Source: a virus
Virus record (IMG/VR): IMGVR_UViG_3300020442_000455
Coordinates: 1 to 59,324 of that record
Length of the DNA: 59,324 bases
Direction: 5' to 3' (one strand)
The position numbers and the translations under genes are program-made. Positions 8,431-15,599 of the stretch are shown here, piece by piece; within the stretch, counting starts at the first letter, position 1, and the number at the start of each line of letters is the position of its first letter. The notes below the pieces were generated by a model, which was given only the letters and a program-made list of their open reading frames with translations, had not been told where the DNA came from and did not search any database.

Positions 8431-10083
8431 TCAAGAGAGGTATTCCCACATATACGCACGATCTCCGTATTCGTCCGTATGCCACACTTCTCCCTCTGCA
8501 TCTACGATAACATCAGACCCCAATCCATCATCCATGAATCCGAAAGGTGCCATGTCTTGTTCGATTGCTTCACGCTGATCTTCAAAGATACGTTTCCTAA
8601 TATCATCATCGTGCAGTTCTTTGAAGTAATCAGAGGTAGACAACCATGCAAAAATAACTAGTGACATTGCCAAGTCATCATTACAACCATCCTCTGCTTG
8701 GAACGTCTGCCCCTTTTCAATAAAGGTTGTCAACTCAGAGATGATATCATAGTCTTTGATGATAAGTTTATGTTCCTCAATCAACGCCTTGAGATTGTGG
8801 CATCCTACCTTCTTCACTGCGGTAGACATCTTGACACCCATCTGTGTCTTCTTACCAGAGAATCCTTGACCAACAACTTGACCCGCACGACCCCGCATCG
8901 ATGACATCAATAGGTTCTCATATTCCAAATCAAACTGAATAATATCCGCAACCTGTCCGCCTACATCATTTACTTCAACCAAGATGTACGCATTATTATA
9001 GTTCTTAGCAACATCAATAATAATGTTGGGGAACAGTAGTGGTTTGATTTCGTTATTTCTATATTTTGCTACCAATGTGTATGGTATAGTAGTAGTGTCA
9101 ATAACTACGAAGGCAGAGTAATCCCCAGATACACCCCTAGCAACATCGACAGTAATAACATAATTATGATCAGGTTTCCGATCTTCATATACTGATAGTC
9201 CTTTATTCTGAACAATAGGATCTTCGTAGACCATAGTCCTTAGTATGGTAGGACTGATCAACGTATCAACAGAACCTAGGAATTCACACTCGAACTCAAC
9301 TTTGAACTGTTGTTCTGATGTGTTAGCAATAGTTTGTTCTTTCCACTTGGCATCTCGCCCTGGTACTTCTGACCAATGAACTTCTGTGCTAACGTATTCG
9401 TTCTTACCTCTTTCAGAGTCATGCCACAATTTATAGAACATATTCATCCCGTGTGGCGTAGAGATGATAATAACTTTAGTGGATTTACCAGAAGAGATAG
9501 TAGGATATACAGAGGAGAAGAACTCATCTGCAATGTGATTAGGAACGAACGCAAACTCGTCTAGGAAGATTACGTTGAACGACATACCACGAACAGCAGA
9601 ACTGGACGTAGATGCTGCCATAATTTTAGAACCATTTTCAAGTTCTAGAGATCCTCTGTTCCATTGTACAATACCTTGCTGCAACCACTTCGGTAAGTTT
9701 TCGTAAGATCTTTGTAAACGCTGCAACATTTCACGAGAAGTTGCTGCCTTGTTTGCAAGAATAGCAACGTTTACATTGTCATTGAAGATAACATACCACA
9801 ACAGATATGAGGTAACAATAGTAGACTTACCTGACTGTCGTGGCAGTTTTGCAATATTGAATCTGTTATCATGAAACTTCTCTACCATCTCCTCTTGGAA
9901 ATGATACATGTCAAATGGCACCAGACCTTTGTCCAGTGACACAATCTTCACATAGTTTTTGATGAAGTATACTGGATCATTATAACACTTGGCAAACTCA
10001 GCAATCTGCTCGTTTGTAAATTCAATTGAGGTATTAGCCTTCTTTAGATTGGGATTACCTAGATATACTTCCTGATTACTCAT
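8431..10083 (-). CDS. 17: Terminase large subunit gp17
   Basis: This 550-aa DNA-packaging motor has an N-terminal ATPase and a C-terminal RNase H-like nuclease. The ATPase Walker A is PRQSGKST (residues 81-88). Walker B plus the catalytic carboxylate is VIFLDEF with D175 and E176, followed by the coupling-type segment VIIISTPHG. The nuclease acids are in VITVDVARG (D313), ILVEVND (E370) and GCNDDLAMS (D469/D470), matching the three acidic residues of T4 gp17. It is slightly shorter than T4 gp17 (610 aa). The start overlaps the stop of the upstream nuclease gene by 4 nt (ATGA). It works with gp16 and docks on the gp20 portal. Confidence 0.97.
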   Translation of the reverse strand: MSNQEVYLGNPNLKKANTSIEFTNEQIAEFAKCYNDPVYFIKNYVKIVSLDKGLVPFDMYHFQEEMVEKFHDNRFNIAKLPRQSGKSTIVTSYLLWYVIFNDNVNVAILANKAATSREMLQRLQRSYENLPKWLQQGIVQWNRGSLELENGSKIMAASTSSSAVRGMSFNVIFLDEFAFVPNHIADEFFSSVYPTISSGKSTKVIIISTPHGMNMFYKLWHDSERGKNEYVSTEVHWSEVPGRDAKWKEQTIANTSEQQFKVEFECEFLGSVDTLISPTILRTMVYEDPIVQNKGLSVYEDRKPDHNYVITVDVARGVSGDYSAFVVIDTTTIPYTLVAKYRNNEIKPLLFPNIIIDVAKNYNNAYILVEVNDVGGQVADIIQFDLEYENLLMSSMRGRAGQVVGQGFSGKKTQMGVKMSTAVKKVGCHNLKALIEEHKLIIKDYDIISELTTFIEKGQTFQAEDGCNDDLAMSLVIFAWLSTSDYFKELHDDDIRKRIFEDQREAIEQDMAPFGFMDDGLGSDVIVDAEGEVWHTDEYGDRAYMWEYLS

Positions 10084-10538
10084 ACCATCGTACCGTGTGC
10101 TCTACGAATTTCTCGGAGTTCTTCAAAATTTTTCTGCTTAGTGCCACCATCATATGCCCAAGCATAACCTTCTTCGATCATTGCTTCGTTGAGGGACACA
10201 TCTGCGTCCCCAATGTATAACCAACCAAGAAGACGGCCATACTTGCCGACACCGCCGACAAGTTCAGTACGGATAACAAGATCATCGTCACCAGCCACCG
10301 CTCCTTCCAGTTTCTCCTTGAGCCAGTTGGTTGCTTCAATGCCTAACTCCTTTTCTTCAAGGTCTCTAGTTCTTTTCTCTGGCGTATCAACTCCTGCAAC
10401 TCTAACTCTTTCTTTCTTGTATAGGTCAAACCCAAGATCAATGGTGACATCAATAGTATCACCGTCAAGAACACGATTGATCTCCGTCACTCGGAAGGTG
10501 TAACAACTCTTCCTGCTTGGTGGTGTCATCGCTCCCAT
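10080..10538 (-). CDS. Staphylococcal-nuclease-like (thermonuclease) protein
   Basis: This 152-aa protein is of the SNase/thermonuclease fold, a Ca2+-dependent phosphodiesterase family. The active-site set is complete by alignment to Staphylococcus nuclease: Asp in DGDTID (about 25-30), R46 with D51, T52 and E54 in RVRVAGVDTPE, and R102 in GKYGR. There is no convincing signal peptide, so it probably acts in the infected cell. Start: AAGGAG lies 7 nt before the ATG at 10538. The first 74 nt overlap the preceding membrane-protein gene in another frame, and the end overlaps gp17. Its place beside the terminase suggests a role in DNA processing, host DNA breakdown or packaging; this is inference. 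Confidence 0.9.
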   Translation of the reverse strand: MGAMTPPSRKSCYTFRVTEINRVLDGDTIDVTIDLGFDLYKKERVRVAGVDTPEKRTRDLEEKELGIEATNWLKEKLEGAVAGDDDLVIRTELVGGVGKYGRLLGWLYIGDADVSLNEAMIEEGYAWAYDGGTKQKNFEELREIRRAHGTMV

Positions 10539-10674
10539 CTTCTAACTCCTTGAATGCTAAGCTCATAATGGTATATATGTAATAAGTAACACCCGCTAGA
10601 AGGATGATGAGACACCAGATGATAGACCAGGTGACATCATTTACATCTTCTAACGGGCGTAGAAATAAATTCAT
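10465..10674 (-). CDS. Small single-pass membrane protein
   Basis: This 69-aa protein has one obvious membrane helix at about residues 16-41 (WSIIWCLIILLAG followed by VTYYIYTIM) and an acidic, Asp/Glu-rich C-terminal tail. I do not recognise the family. It overlaps the upstream 69-aa gene by 4 nt and the downstream nuclease by 74 nt, so about a third of its codons are dual coding. It belongs to a string of tiny genes between the gp16 and gp17 loci. Confidence 0.7.
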   Translation of the reverse strand: MNLFLRPLEDVNDVTWSIIWCLIILLAGVTYYIYTIMSLAFKELEDGSDDTTKQEELLHLPSDGDQSCS

Positions 10675-10880
10675 GAGTTGTGGAACTTATCTTCGAGAAT
10701 CATTCTATATAGAGATTCTCTCAAATATCTTAGATGTTCTTGTTCATCTACAGGTCTGGCGGGAGCACCAGGCCAATTTTTGAAAGTTTCTTGTACACAA
10801 TGATGGAGTAGATGTATATCCTCCATCCTTAGTTTGACTTCGTAGTCAAAGTCAATATGTGGTTGGTCTTCTTCGTTCAT
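10671..10880 (-). CDS. Small hypothetical protein, soluble, acidic
   Basis: This 69-aa protein has no membrane segment. It is predicted mostly helical (KLRMEDIHLLHHCVQETFKNW, then HLRYLRESLYRMIL) with a Pro-rich linker (PGAPARPVD). Function is unknown. ATGA-type 4-nt overlaps with both neighbours show it is translated as part of the small-gene operon. Confidence 0.72.
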   Translation of the reverse strand: MNEEDQPHIDFDYEVKLRMEDIHLLHHCVQETFKNWPGAPARPVDEQEHLRYLRESLYRMILEDKFHNS

Positions 10881-11023
10881 GGGTTGTTGGGGTCGATTCC
10901 TAAACTTTTCAGATAATCAGTCCACCATTGAGGATCTTTCTCACATTTCCAATTAGGGACAGGTTCTCCTCTTTCAGAGTAATACTCCTCAAGAGCATCA
11001 TCTATAATCTGTGCGATCTCCAT
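10877..11023 (-). CDS. Small hypothetical protein (48 aa, start revised)
   Basis: The open frame extends back to 11119, but I chose the ATG at 11023. It is preceded by AGGAGG and GAGG purine sequence, and the upstream part would overlap the neighbouring membrane gene by more than 120 nt. The 48-aa product begins MEIAQIIDDALEEYYSE and ends with a Trp-rich helix (QWWTDYLKSLGIDP). Function is unknown. The ribosome site of this gene lies inside the poly-Glu codons of the upstream gene, which may explain that acidic run. A longer product from the first ATG remains possible. Confidence 0.6.
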   Translation of the reverse strand: MEIAQIIDDALEEYYSERGEPVPNWKCEKDPQWWTDYLKSLGIDPNNP

Positions 11024-11207
11024 ATTCCTCTTCCTCCTCATCAACATCCTCATATGGGTTTGCCACAAAGGGTCCTCGTTTGCGTAAAGGTTCTTTTCTG
11101 ACATAATCCTGTTCAGCATTTACGGCAGATATCCATACGGCAAGTTTCATTACTATCCATATTACAGCAATCGGTGAGAGGCACAACAGTAACTTATATG
11201 TCATCAT
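10998..11207 (-). CDS. Small membrane protein with acidic tail
   Basis: This 69-aa protein has an N-terminal hydrophobic segment (residues 3-27, YKLLLCLSPIAVIWIVMKLAV) that could be a membrane anchor, then a charged domain with a DEEEEE run. Two ATGs are adjacent. The second (11204) has the better spacing, 6 nt from GGGAGG. It overlaps the end of the 42-aa gene upstream. No family was recognised. Confidence 0.7.
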   Translation of the reverse strand: MMTYKLLLCLSPIAVIWIVMKLAVWISAVNAEQDYVRKEPLRKRGPFVANPYEDVDEEEEEYGDRTDYR

Positions 11208-11322
11208 CGTCCTCCCAATATCCGTCGAAAGGTTCTTGCATCAATTCTCTGTGTTTCAAAAAATTCATTGCTTGGCGGAGAAGACGCTCATCTTCTTCCG
11301 TGAACTTTTCTTCCTGCTCCAT
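11194..11322 (-). CDS. Tiny acidic ORF, 42 aa
   Basis: A 43-codon frame starts ATG GAG CAG and ends TAA. The product begins MEQEEKFTEEDERLLRQAM, is helical and charged, and ends YWEDDDDI. It fills the 118-nt space between two accepted small genes, starting 3 nt after one stop and overlapping the next start by 14 nt, as tightly packed as the rest of the operon. Its own ribosome site is weak, so translation would depend on coupling. Real coding is likely from context, but the evidence is modest. Confidence 0.55.
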   Translation of the reverse strand: MEQEEKFTEEDERLLRQAMNFLKHRELMQEPFDGYWEDDDDI

Positions 11323-11325
11323 CTA

Positions 11326-11580
11326 TTACAGACCAGGAACACCAGGCATTCCTTGACCAGTAGGCATAGCGCCACCAGTTACTTCAGGGATCTCAGGCAT
11401 TGCCGAGTCAATCATACCAGGAAGAGCACCAGCAATTGCTTCTGCTGCTGCCTTAGCAACACGCTCTTTGACACTCTCAGTGATAGCATCGCGACGGAGA
11501 TAAACAACTGTCCCTCCACCAATGATGCTTGCTGTGCCTAAGAATGATACTATTGCTAGTACATTTATAATTTTTTGCAT
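11326..11580 (-). CDS. Small membrane protein with Gly/Pro-rich tail
   Basis: This 84-aa protein has an N-terminal membrane helix or signal-anchor (residues 4-27, INVLAIVSFLGTASIIGGG) and an amphipathic basic/Ala-rich helix (VKERVAKAAAEAIAGAL). A collagen-like Gly/Pro/Met tail follows (GAMPTGQGMPGVPGL). A signal peptide is an alternative to an anchor. It shares one base with the upstream stop (TAATG). Function is unknown. Confidence 0.72.
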   Translation of the reverse strand: MQKIINVLAIVSFLGTASIIGGGTVVYLRRDAITESVKERVAKAAAEAIAGALPGMIDSAMPEIPEVTGGAMPTGQGMPGVPGL

Positions 11581-11858
11581 TATTCTACTCCGAATTCTGA
11601 ACTGTATCTATCTAGCATTTGGTCAAATCCATCTAGTGATTCCAAACGCTTCGCCCAGGTATCACCTGAGTCTGATCCTTTACATGGGTTGATACATGTA
11701 TGGTCTCCTAATTTATTACATACAAGACCTGCAAGATCATGAGGGTCGCCCTCTTTACCTGTACCACTCCAATAGTGTTGACCATTCAACCATATTGCGC
11801 CGCATTTCGGACATTCCTTCCTATCCAAAGATAAGTCGGACAGTTCTTTGTCAGCCAT
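11580..11858 (-). CDS. Small zinc-ribbon-like protein
   Basis: This 92-aa protein has a clear CxxC (ECPKCG, C16 and C19), followed by H28, H40 and C47 and by C55 and C59. These are enough ligands for one or two zinc sites. The central HYWSGTGKEGDPHD is distinctive but I cannot give it a name. The ATG follows AAAGGAG at good spacing and overlaps the upstream membrane gene by 8 nt. A nucleic-acid or protein-binding role is possible but not shown. Confidence 0.72.
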   Translation of the reverse strand: MADKELSDLSLDRKECPKCGAIWLNGQHYWSGTGKEGDPHDLAGLVCNKLGDHTCINPCKGSDSGDTWAKRLESLDGFDQMLDRYSSEFGVE

Positions 11859-12075
11859 TGTGGGGTTTCTCCTTTGGGAAAACGTGTGCTATGAAGGGTG
11901 TTACGGGAACACCTATACTCTTTTCGAGTTTCCTTCGCAGTGGATACATTCTAACACGAGTCCAACGATATCTTAGTTCGAGATCTAGATATGCGAACAA
12001 TCTCATCGTATTGTCAACCCCTGCATAAGCGAGGAGGAAGACAAATACGATGAGTACCAGATAGAATCCTATCAT
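11851..12075 (-). CDS. Small N-terminally anchored membrane protein
   Basis: This 74-aa protein starts with a hydrophobic segment (residues 2-19, IGFYLVLIVFVFLLAYAG), followed by a strongly basic stretch (RYRWTRVRMYPLRRK). This suggests a single membrane helix with a cytoplasmic basic tail. It follows a 78-nt gap after the DUF3008-like gene that holds an inverted repeat. It leads the small-gene group. No family was recognised and its ribosome site is weak. Confidence 0.68.
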   Translation of the reverse strand: MIGFYLVLIVFVFLLAYAGVDNTMRLFAYLDLELRYRWTRVRMYPLRRKLEKSIGVPVTPFIAHVFPKEKPHNG

Positions 12076-12140
12076 AAGAATGCATCAACTTGATACAGTA
12101 TAACTACTATCTAGGTAAAATGGTGTATACTGTTGTTACA

Positions 12141-12162
12141 AATTGTTGAGATGTCAACAATT
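12141..12162 (-). other. Perfect 9-bp inverted repeat across a stop codon
   Basis: AATTGTTGA and TCAACAATT form a perfect stem around a 4-nt loop. The stop codon of the gene ending at 12154 lies in the stem. The stem is AT-rich and has no T-run after it on the minus strand, so it is not a standard terminator. It could be an RNA processing or stability element, or an operator. Confidence 0.5.
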
Positions 12163-12633
12163 CCATGCCCGCAAAGACTTATTGATCCTGCTATCGGGAT
12201 CACTTGCAGTCTTTTTGGATGTCAATTTCTTTTTCATCCCTTTCATTCTAGCGCAGAAGGATGCGCGACGGGGATTTCCAACCTTCTTGCTAGGTGCTTT
12301 GAGGTCAGATCCTGGATTCTCCTTTTCGTAAGACTTTCGTCCTTTCTCATTGAGTCCACCTTCTGAGTTCTTGCCTGATTTTTTTGTCCAGGCTGCTCCT
12401 TCTTCGACATGTGTGTTTTCGCGTAGATCAGCGCACGATGTCACGAACTCCTCGTATGTTTTCTTTTTCATAGGGAGACCTTTGTGTTTTGTTTTAGCGA
12501 AATCTCTGGCGTCAGCTTTGGAGATGGAGGAAGCAACTTTGGCAACCTCAGGCGAGGGATTTTCCATTTCCCCTTTCTGAGTCGCTCTAACCATCCCAAA
12601 GAAGCGTTGTTGTTTTTTGGATACTGCTGGCAT
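12154..12633 (-). CDS. DUF3008-like / DUF6321-like basic protein
   Basis: This 159-aa, very basic protein has two recognisable parts. Residues 1-55 resemble DUF3008 (MPAVSKKQQRFFGMV, then SKADARDFAKTKHKGLP). Residues 90-159 resemble the DUF6321 family (GLNEKGRKSYEKENPG, KNPRR-like RRASFCARMKGMKKKL, DPDSRINKSLRAW). The function of either family is unknown; the lysine-rich composition suggests nucleic acid binding. It follows the structural protein gene after 4 nt with only a poor ribosome site, so translation is probably coupled. It is found in the terminase unit. Confidence 0.8.
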   Translation of the reverse strand: MPAVSKKQQRFFGMVRATQKGEMENPSPEVAKVASSISKADARDFAKTKHKGLPMKKKTYEEFVTSCADLRENTHVEEGAAWTKKSGKNSEGGLNEKGRKSYEKENPGSDLKAPSKKVGNPRRASFCARMKGMKKKLTSKKTASDPDSRINKSLRAWNC

Positions 12634-12637
12634 GGCA

Positions 12638-13174
12638 TTAGCCTACAATCTCGATCTCTTCGACCGTGATAGCGCCAGAACCTGCAGTAATCTTCACTGC
12701 TCGTTTTACCACTGCTTGATTGCCACTGTAAGCGTATGTATAGTCTGCGGATGCTCCAGAGGAATCAACGTCAGTAGTGATTGTAGTACCAGTAGATGCT
12801 GTTATCTTCTTACCTGCCGTGCCAGCAGATAGGAAGTTACTGTCAATGGCAGGACTTGTGCTGTCATCTTCTACTGCAATAAAGTCTCCTGTAGAGAACG
12901 GGTGTTGGCTCCCAGTCTGTTGGAGGTGCTGCCCAAGAGTATATACAGCAGTAGCAGAATCTGTTGCTTTTACAATTCTTGCTTGACCAACTTTAGCGCC
13001 CGACTTCAGCAAAAGTGCTTCGTCTTGAATGATTTTGATGGCAGGACCGTCATTGAAGGATACGGTGCTGTCAGCAGCAAGGGCAACTACACGGTAGTAT
13101 CCAGTCTTTACAACCTGGTATTCAGTAGCGCCGCCAGCGATATCGTTGGTGTTCAGAACATTGATAACTGTCAT
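12638..13174 (-). CDS. Probable virion structural protein
   Basis: This 178-aa, Thr/Ser/Ala-rich, predicted all-beta protein has no membrane helix and no recognised enzymatic motif. The first 100 residues (YQVVKTGYYRVVALAAD, then TGDFIAVEDD) look like a small beta-sandwich. The rest is a repetitive Thr/Gly segment. Composition and the location between the small terminase and the packaging genes suggest a virion component, but this is inferred. An exact TATAAATA lies 24 nt upstream, inside the end of gp16, so this gene starts its own unit. Confidence 0.65.
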   Translation of the reverse strand: MTVINVLNTNDIAGGATEYQVVKTGYYRVVALAADSTVSFNDGPAIKIIQDEALLLKSGAKVGQARIVKATDSATAVYTLGQHLQQTGSQHPFSTGDFIAVEDDSTSPAIDSNFLSAGTAGKKITASTGTTITTDVDSSGASADYTYAYSGNQAVVKRAVKITAGSGAITVEEIEIVG

Positions 13175-13180
13175 GTCTAG

Positions 13181-13603
13181 TTAGTTTGAATCTGTATTAT
13201 TTATATCCTTTTGCTGTTTTAGTAGTTTTTGTAGTTCTGCTGTACTACCAACAAAGAGTGCATTGGTAGTATTTTGTGTTACTTTCTTCTCTTCAGCGTC
13301 GAGATCCTTCATCTTTTTTTGAAGGTCAATCAACTTATCTGCTGTATCTGCTACGTTTTTGATGAGTTGGCCAGCAACCTCATAAGCACGAGGATGATCT
13401 GACGATCGTGCCACATCAAGTATTCCATCGACTGCTTCCTGCCCTTTCATAACTAGGTTATGTAGTTGGGCACGAGTTACTTCATAGTCTTGTTTTACAT
13501 CCTGGGTTTCGCTTTTCTTCAGCTTAGGTTTCTCAGACTCATACTTTTGAAGTTCTGAAGGTTCTGCGCCAAAGGCATCATTTAGTCCATCGAATGCGCT
13601 CAT
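13181..13603 (-). CDS. 16: Terminase small subunit gp16
   Basis: This 140-aa helical, charged protein lies directly after gp15, as in T4 (gp16 is 164 aa there). The family forms an oligomeric ring that recognises concatemeric DNA and stimulates gp17. The central helices (TRAQLHNLVMKGQEAVDGIL and AYEVAGQLIKNVADTADKLI) form the coiled-coil pair typical of gp16. The N- and C-terminal ends are acidic and Asn/Lys-rich. The start overlaps the gp15 stop by 4 nt (ATGA). Confidence 0.9.
   Translation of the reverse strand: MSAFDGLNDAFGAEPSELQKYESEKPKLKKSETQDVKQDYEVTRAQLHNLVMKGQEAVDGILDVARSSDHPRAYEVAGQLIKNVADTADKLIDLQKKMKDLDAEEKKVTQNTTNALFVGSTAELQKLLKQQKDINNTDSN
13198..13205 (-). promoter_or_regulatory. 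Late promoter (TATAAATA) for the structural/terminase unit
   Basis: This exact T4-type late element on the minus strand lies inside the last codons of gp16, 24 nt upstream of the next ATG. Confidence 0.75.
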
Positions 13604-14436
13604 GTAATCTCCTCGTCAACGCCTGTAGTTGGGTTACGCTTCTTCATATCTGTGAATTCTGCGTACATTTCATTGAATCCAAAATCATCATCAGGATCGA
13701 CGAATGGATCATCTGCTGCTGTAACCGCACCATCTTGGTTGTAGTCAACTGTTGCCTTAGGTGTAGCCTTGTATCGTGTAACACGAGGTGCTGTAACCGT
13801 ATCCACCTTGGCGTATGTATCCACAATGGATTGCTTGATAGGTTGAGCATCCAGTACAGGACCGTAAAGGTAACTCTTGACAGTAAATTGTAGTGTATAT
13901 ACGATAGCGCGACGTGTTGCGAAATTGCCTTCGTAGATATCTTCGTAGTTGATACTGTTTAGCGTGATGGGAATATCACGAATTTCTTCAATAGACTCAA
14001 CTAGTTTGAGTGTGAGATTGAAATGTGGTTGGAAGAATGGTAGAATCTGTTCAAGAATTTGTAATGAGTCATCCTGTGTCTTAGCAATAACACTCAGCGT
14101 GAAACTAAGATTATATGGTACAGGCATAAATGCTGTCTTATGACCCGTGTCACCACCAGTAGGAATATTGATCTTATTAGTAGGAGCAACCTTTCTGCTA
14201 GAGTCATACTCTACAGCACCCATTTCAAATGAAACTCTAGGTAGAGTAATTTGAACCCGTTTGTTAGTAGGGTCTGCATTTTGTTCTAGTCTTGCTAGAA
14301 ACTTATCAGTAGGACCGTAGGCAAGAGGCACTTTCATAACCTCATTGTCACGTCTCAGTTCGATGTTATTGAACAACGTACCGAAAGCAATGACAGTCTT
14401 ACGAATAATTTGATGGTAAAAATATGTGCCTAACAT
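13600..14436 (-). CDS. 15: Tail sheath stabiliser / tail completion protein gp15
   Basis: This 278-aa protein matches T4 gp15 (272 aa), the hexameric ring that caps the sheath and tube and joins tail to neck. Diagnostic N-terminal segments are GTYFYHQIIRKTV and FGTLFNNIELRR; later ones are KVPLAYGPTDKFLARL and ITLPRVSFEM. An unusual feature is a dockerin/EF-hand-type calcium loop near the C-terminus (D231, N233, D235, T239, D242 in VDYNQDGAVTAADD), followed by an acidic stretch. It shares its start base with the gp14 stop and overlaps gp16. Confidence 0.95.
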   Translation of the reverse strand: MLGTYFYHQIIRKTVIAFGTLFNNIELRRDNEVMKVPLAYGPTDKFLARLEQNADPTNKRVQITLPRVSFEMGAVEYDSSRKVAPTNKINIPTGGDTGHKTAFMPVPYNLSFTLSVIAKTQDDSLQILEQILPFFQPHFNLTLKLVESIEEIRDIPITLNSINYEDIYEGNFATRRAIVYTLQFTVKSYLYGPVLDAQPIKQSIVDTYAKVDTVTAPRVTRYKATPKATVDYNQDGAVTAADDPFVDPDDDFGFNEMYAEFTDMKKRNPTTGVDEEIT

Positions 14437-15599
14437 TAGAACGTATCAACTGTTGAACCTGCTTGACCGAAGGGATTACCTTCAGTCCAATCAATAATAT
14501 CATCGTCCAGAGTCTCAAAAGTAGAGTTCTGATCGTATGTACTATTCGTATTATTTAGAGTGTTATAGGACTCAGGACTCCAGAGAGCACCAGATGTCTG
14601 TCCCTGGAGGTATTCTGCCAGAGTAAATGTACCAGAGCGATTGATGATCTCAAGTGCTCTAGTTGCATTATCCCAAGACTTGACCTCTGCATGAATATCC
14701 TTAGGAGACTCTTGGATAGTTACGGTAGGTGCTGAGGTGTAACCAGATCCACCTGCAGTAACTGTAAATCCAGTTACTAGACCAGCATCACTGACTGTGG
14801 CAGTTGCAGTAGCACCTGTTCCGCCACCACCAGAAATGGTAACAGTAGGTGGTAGTGCAGACTTATAGTATTGTCCACCACTAGTAGCGGTCAGAGAAGA
14901 CACAGCATCGCCAGTAATAGCAGCAGTAGCAGTAGCGGTGTAAAGATTACCAATAATGGTTTCACCAACAGAAAAATCACCAGACCCACCAGGATCCATA
15001 ACCAATTTGATGCTGTTAGCAAATGCGGTTTCCACAGCATCAATAGCAGCAACACCAGTATCAATAGACTCATCACTGTATTCAAAGAGTTCACATTGCA
15101 TTTCCCAGACGTAACCCTTTCCTAGTTGATAGAAAGGACGCTCTGCCTCAACAAACTTGATCTCAAAGAGATGTTTGGTGACTGGGAACCAGATTAGATC
15201 TCCCTCATTGGGACGACCTTCTACAGCCAGTGTAACATTGTCGTCAACTTTTTCTGTAAATTTTTTACGGGAGATAACAAAAGTTGTTTTGTCTTCGATG
15301 CGGATTCCAAACTTGCTAAGTAGTTCGCCTTGTCCTTCCCATCCCTCAACATTATTGACATATGCTCGGCATTGGTAGGCGGAATCAAAAGAAGACTCTT
15401 GAATTTCATTGAGTACATCATCGGAGGTAACACGGGTCCTAGGTACATAATAGATGTCCTGCCCGTAAATTTCAATAGATTCGACGATAAGATTCTCAAA
15501 GAACACCTGCTCCTGGTCAGAACCATTGATGTTGATCCGACAGGAACTATTGTAGTCCGACTGTATGCAGTTGTTGGCAGGTGAATTTGAGTATGTCAT
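14436..15599 (-). CDS. 14: Neck protein gp14 with inserted beta-repeats
   Basis: This 387-aa head-completion/neck protein is markedly longer than T4 gp14 (256 aa). The conserved core (residues 30-180) shows QVFFENLIVESIEIYGQDI, YVPRTRV, GDLIWFPVTKHLFEIKFVE and GYVWEMQCELFEYS. Residues about 231-296 are an inserted Gly-rich beta-repeat pair (PTVTISGGGGTGATATATV, GGSGYTSAPTVTI) of the type found in the tail proteins of this window. The C-terminal NPFGQAG end returns to the family pattern. The gene overlaps gp13 by 4 nt and gp15 by 1 nt. Confidence 0.94.
   Translation of the reverse strand: MTYSNSPANNCIQSDYNSSCRININGSDQEQVFFENLIVESIEIYGQDIYYVPRTRVTSDDVLNEIQESSFDSAYQCRAYVNNVEGWEGQGELLSKFGIRIEDKTTFVISRKKFTEKVDDNVTLAVEGRPNEGDLIWFPVTKHLFEIKFVEAERPFYQLGKGYVWEMQCELFEYSDESIDTGVAAIDAVETAFANSIKLVMDPGGSGDFSVGETIIGNLYTATATAAITGDAVSSLTATSGGQYYKSALPPTVTISGGGGTGATATATVSDAGLVTGFTVTAGGSGYTSAPTVTIQESPKDIHAEVKSWDNATRALEIINRSGTFTLAEYLQGQTSGALWSPESYNTLNNTNSTYDQNSTFETLDDDIIDWTEGNPFGQAGSTVDTF

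Noticed and set aside
10877-11119. 80-codon version of the small ORF
   Set aside because: It would overlap the membrane-protein gene by 122 nt. The internal ATG at 11023 has a purine-rich ribosome site and gives normal operon spacing.
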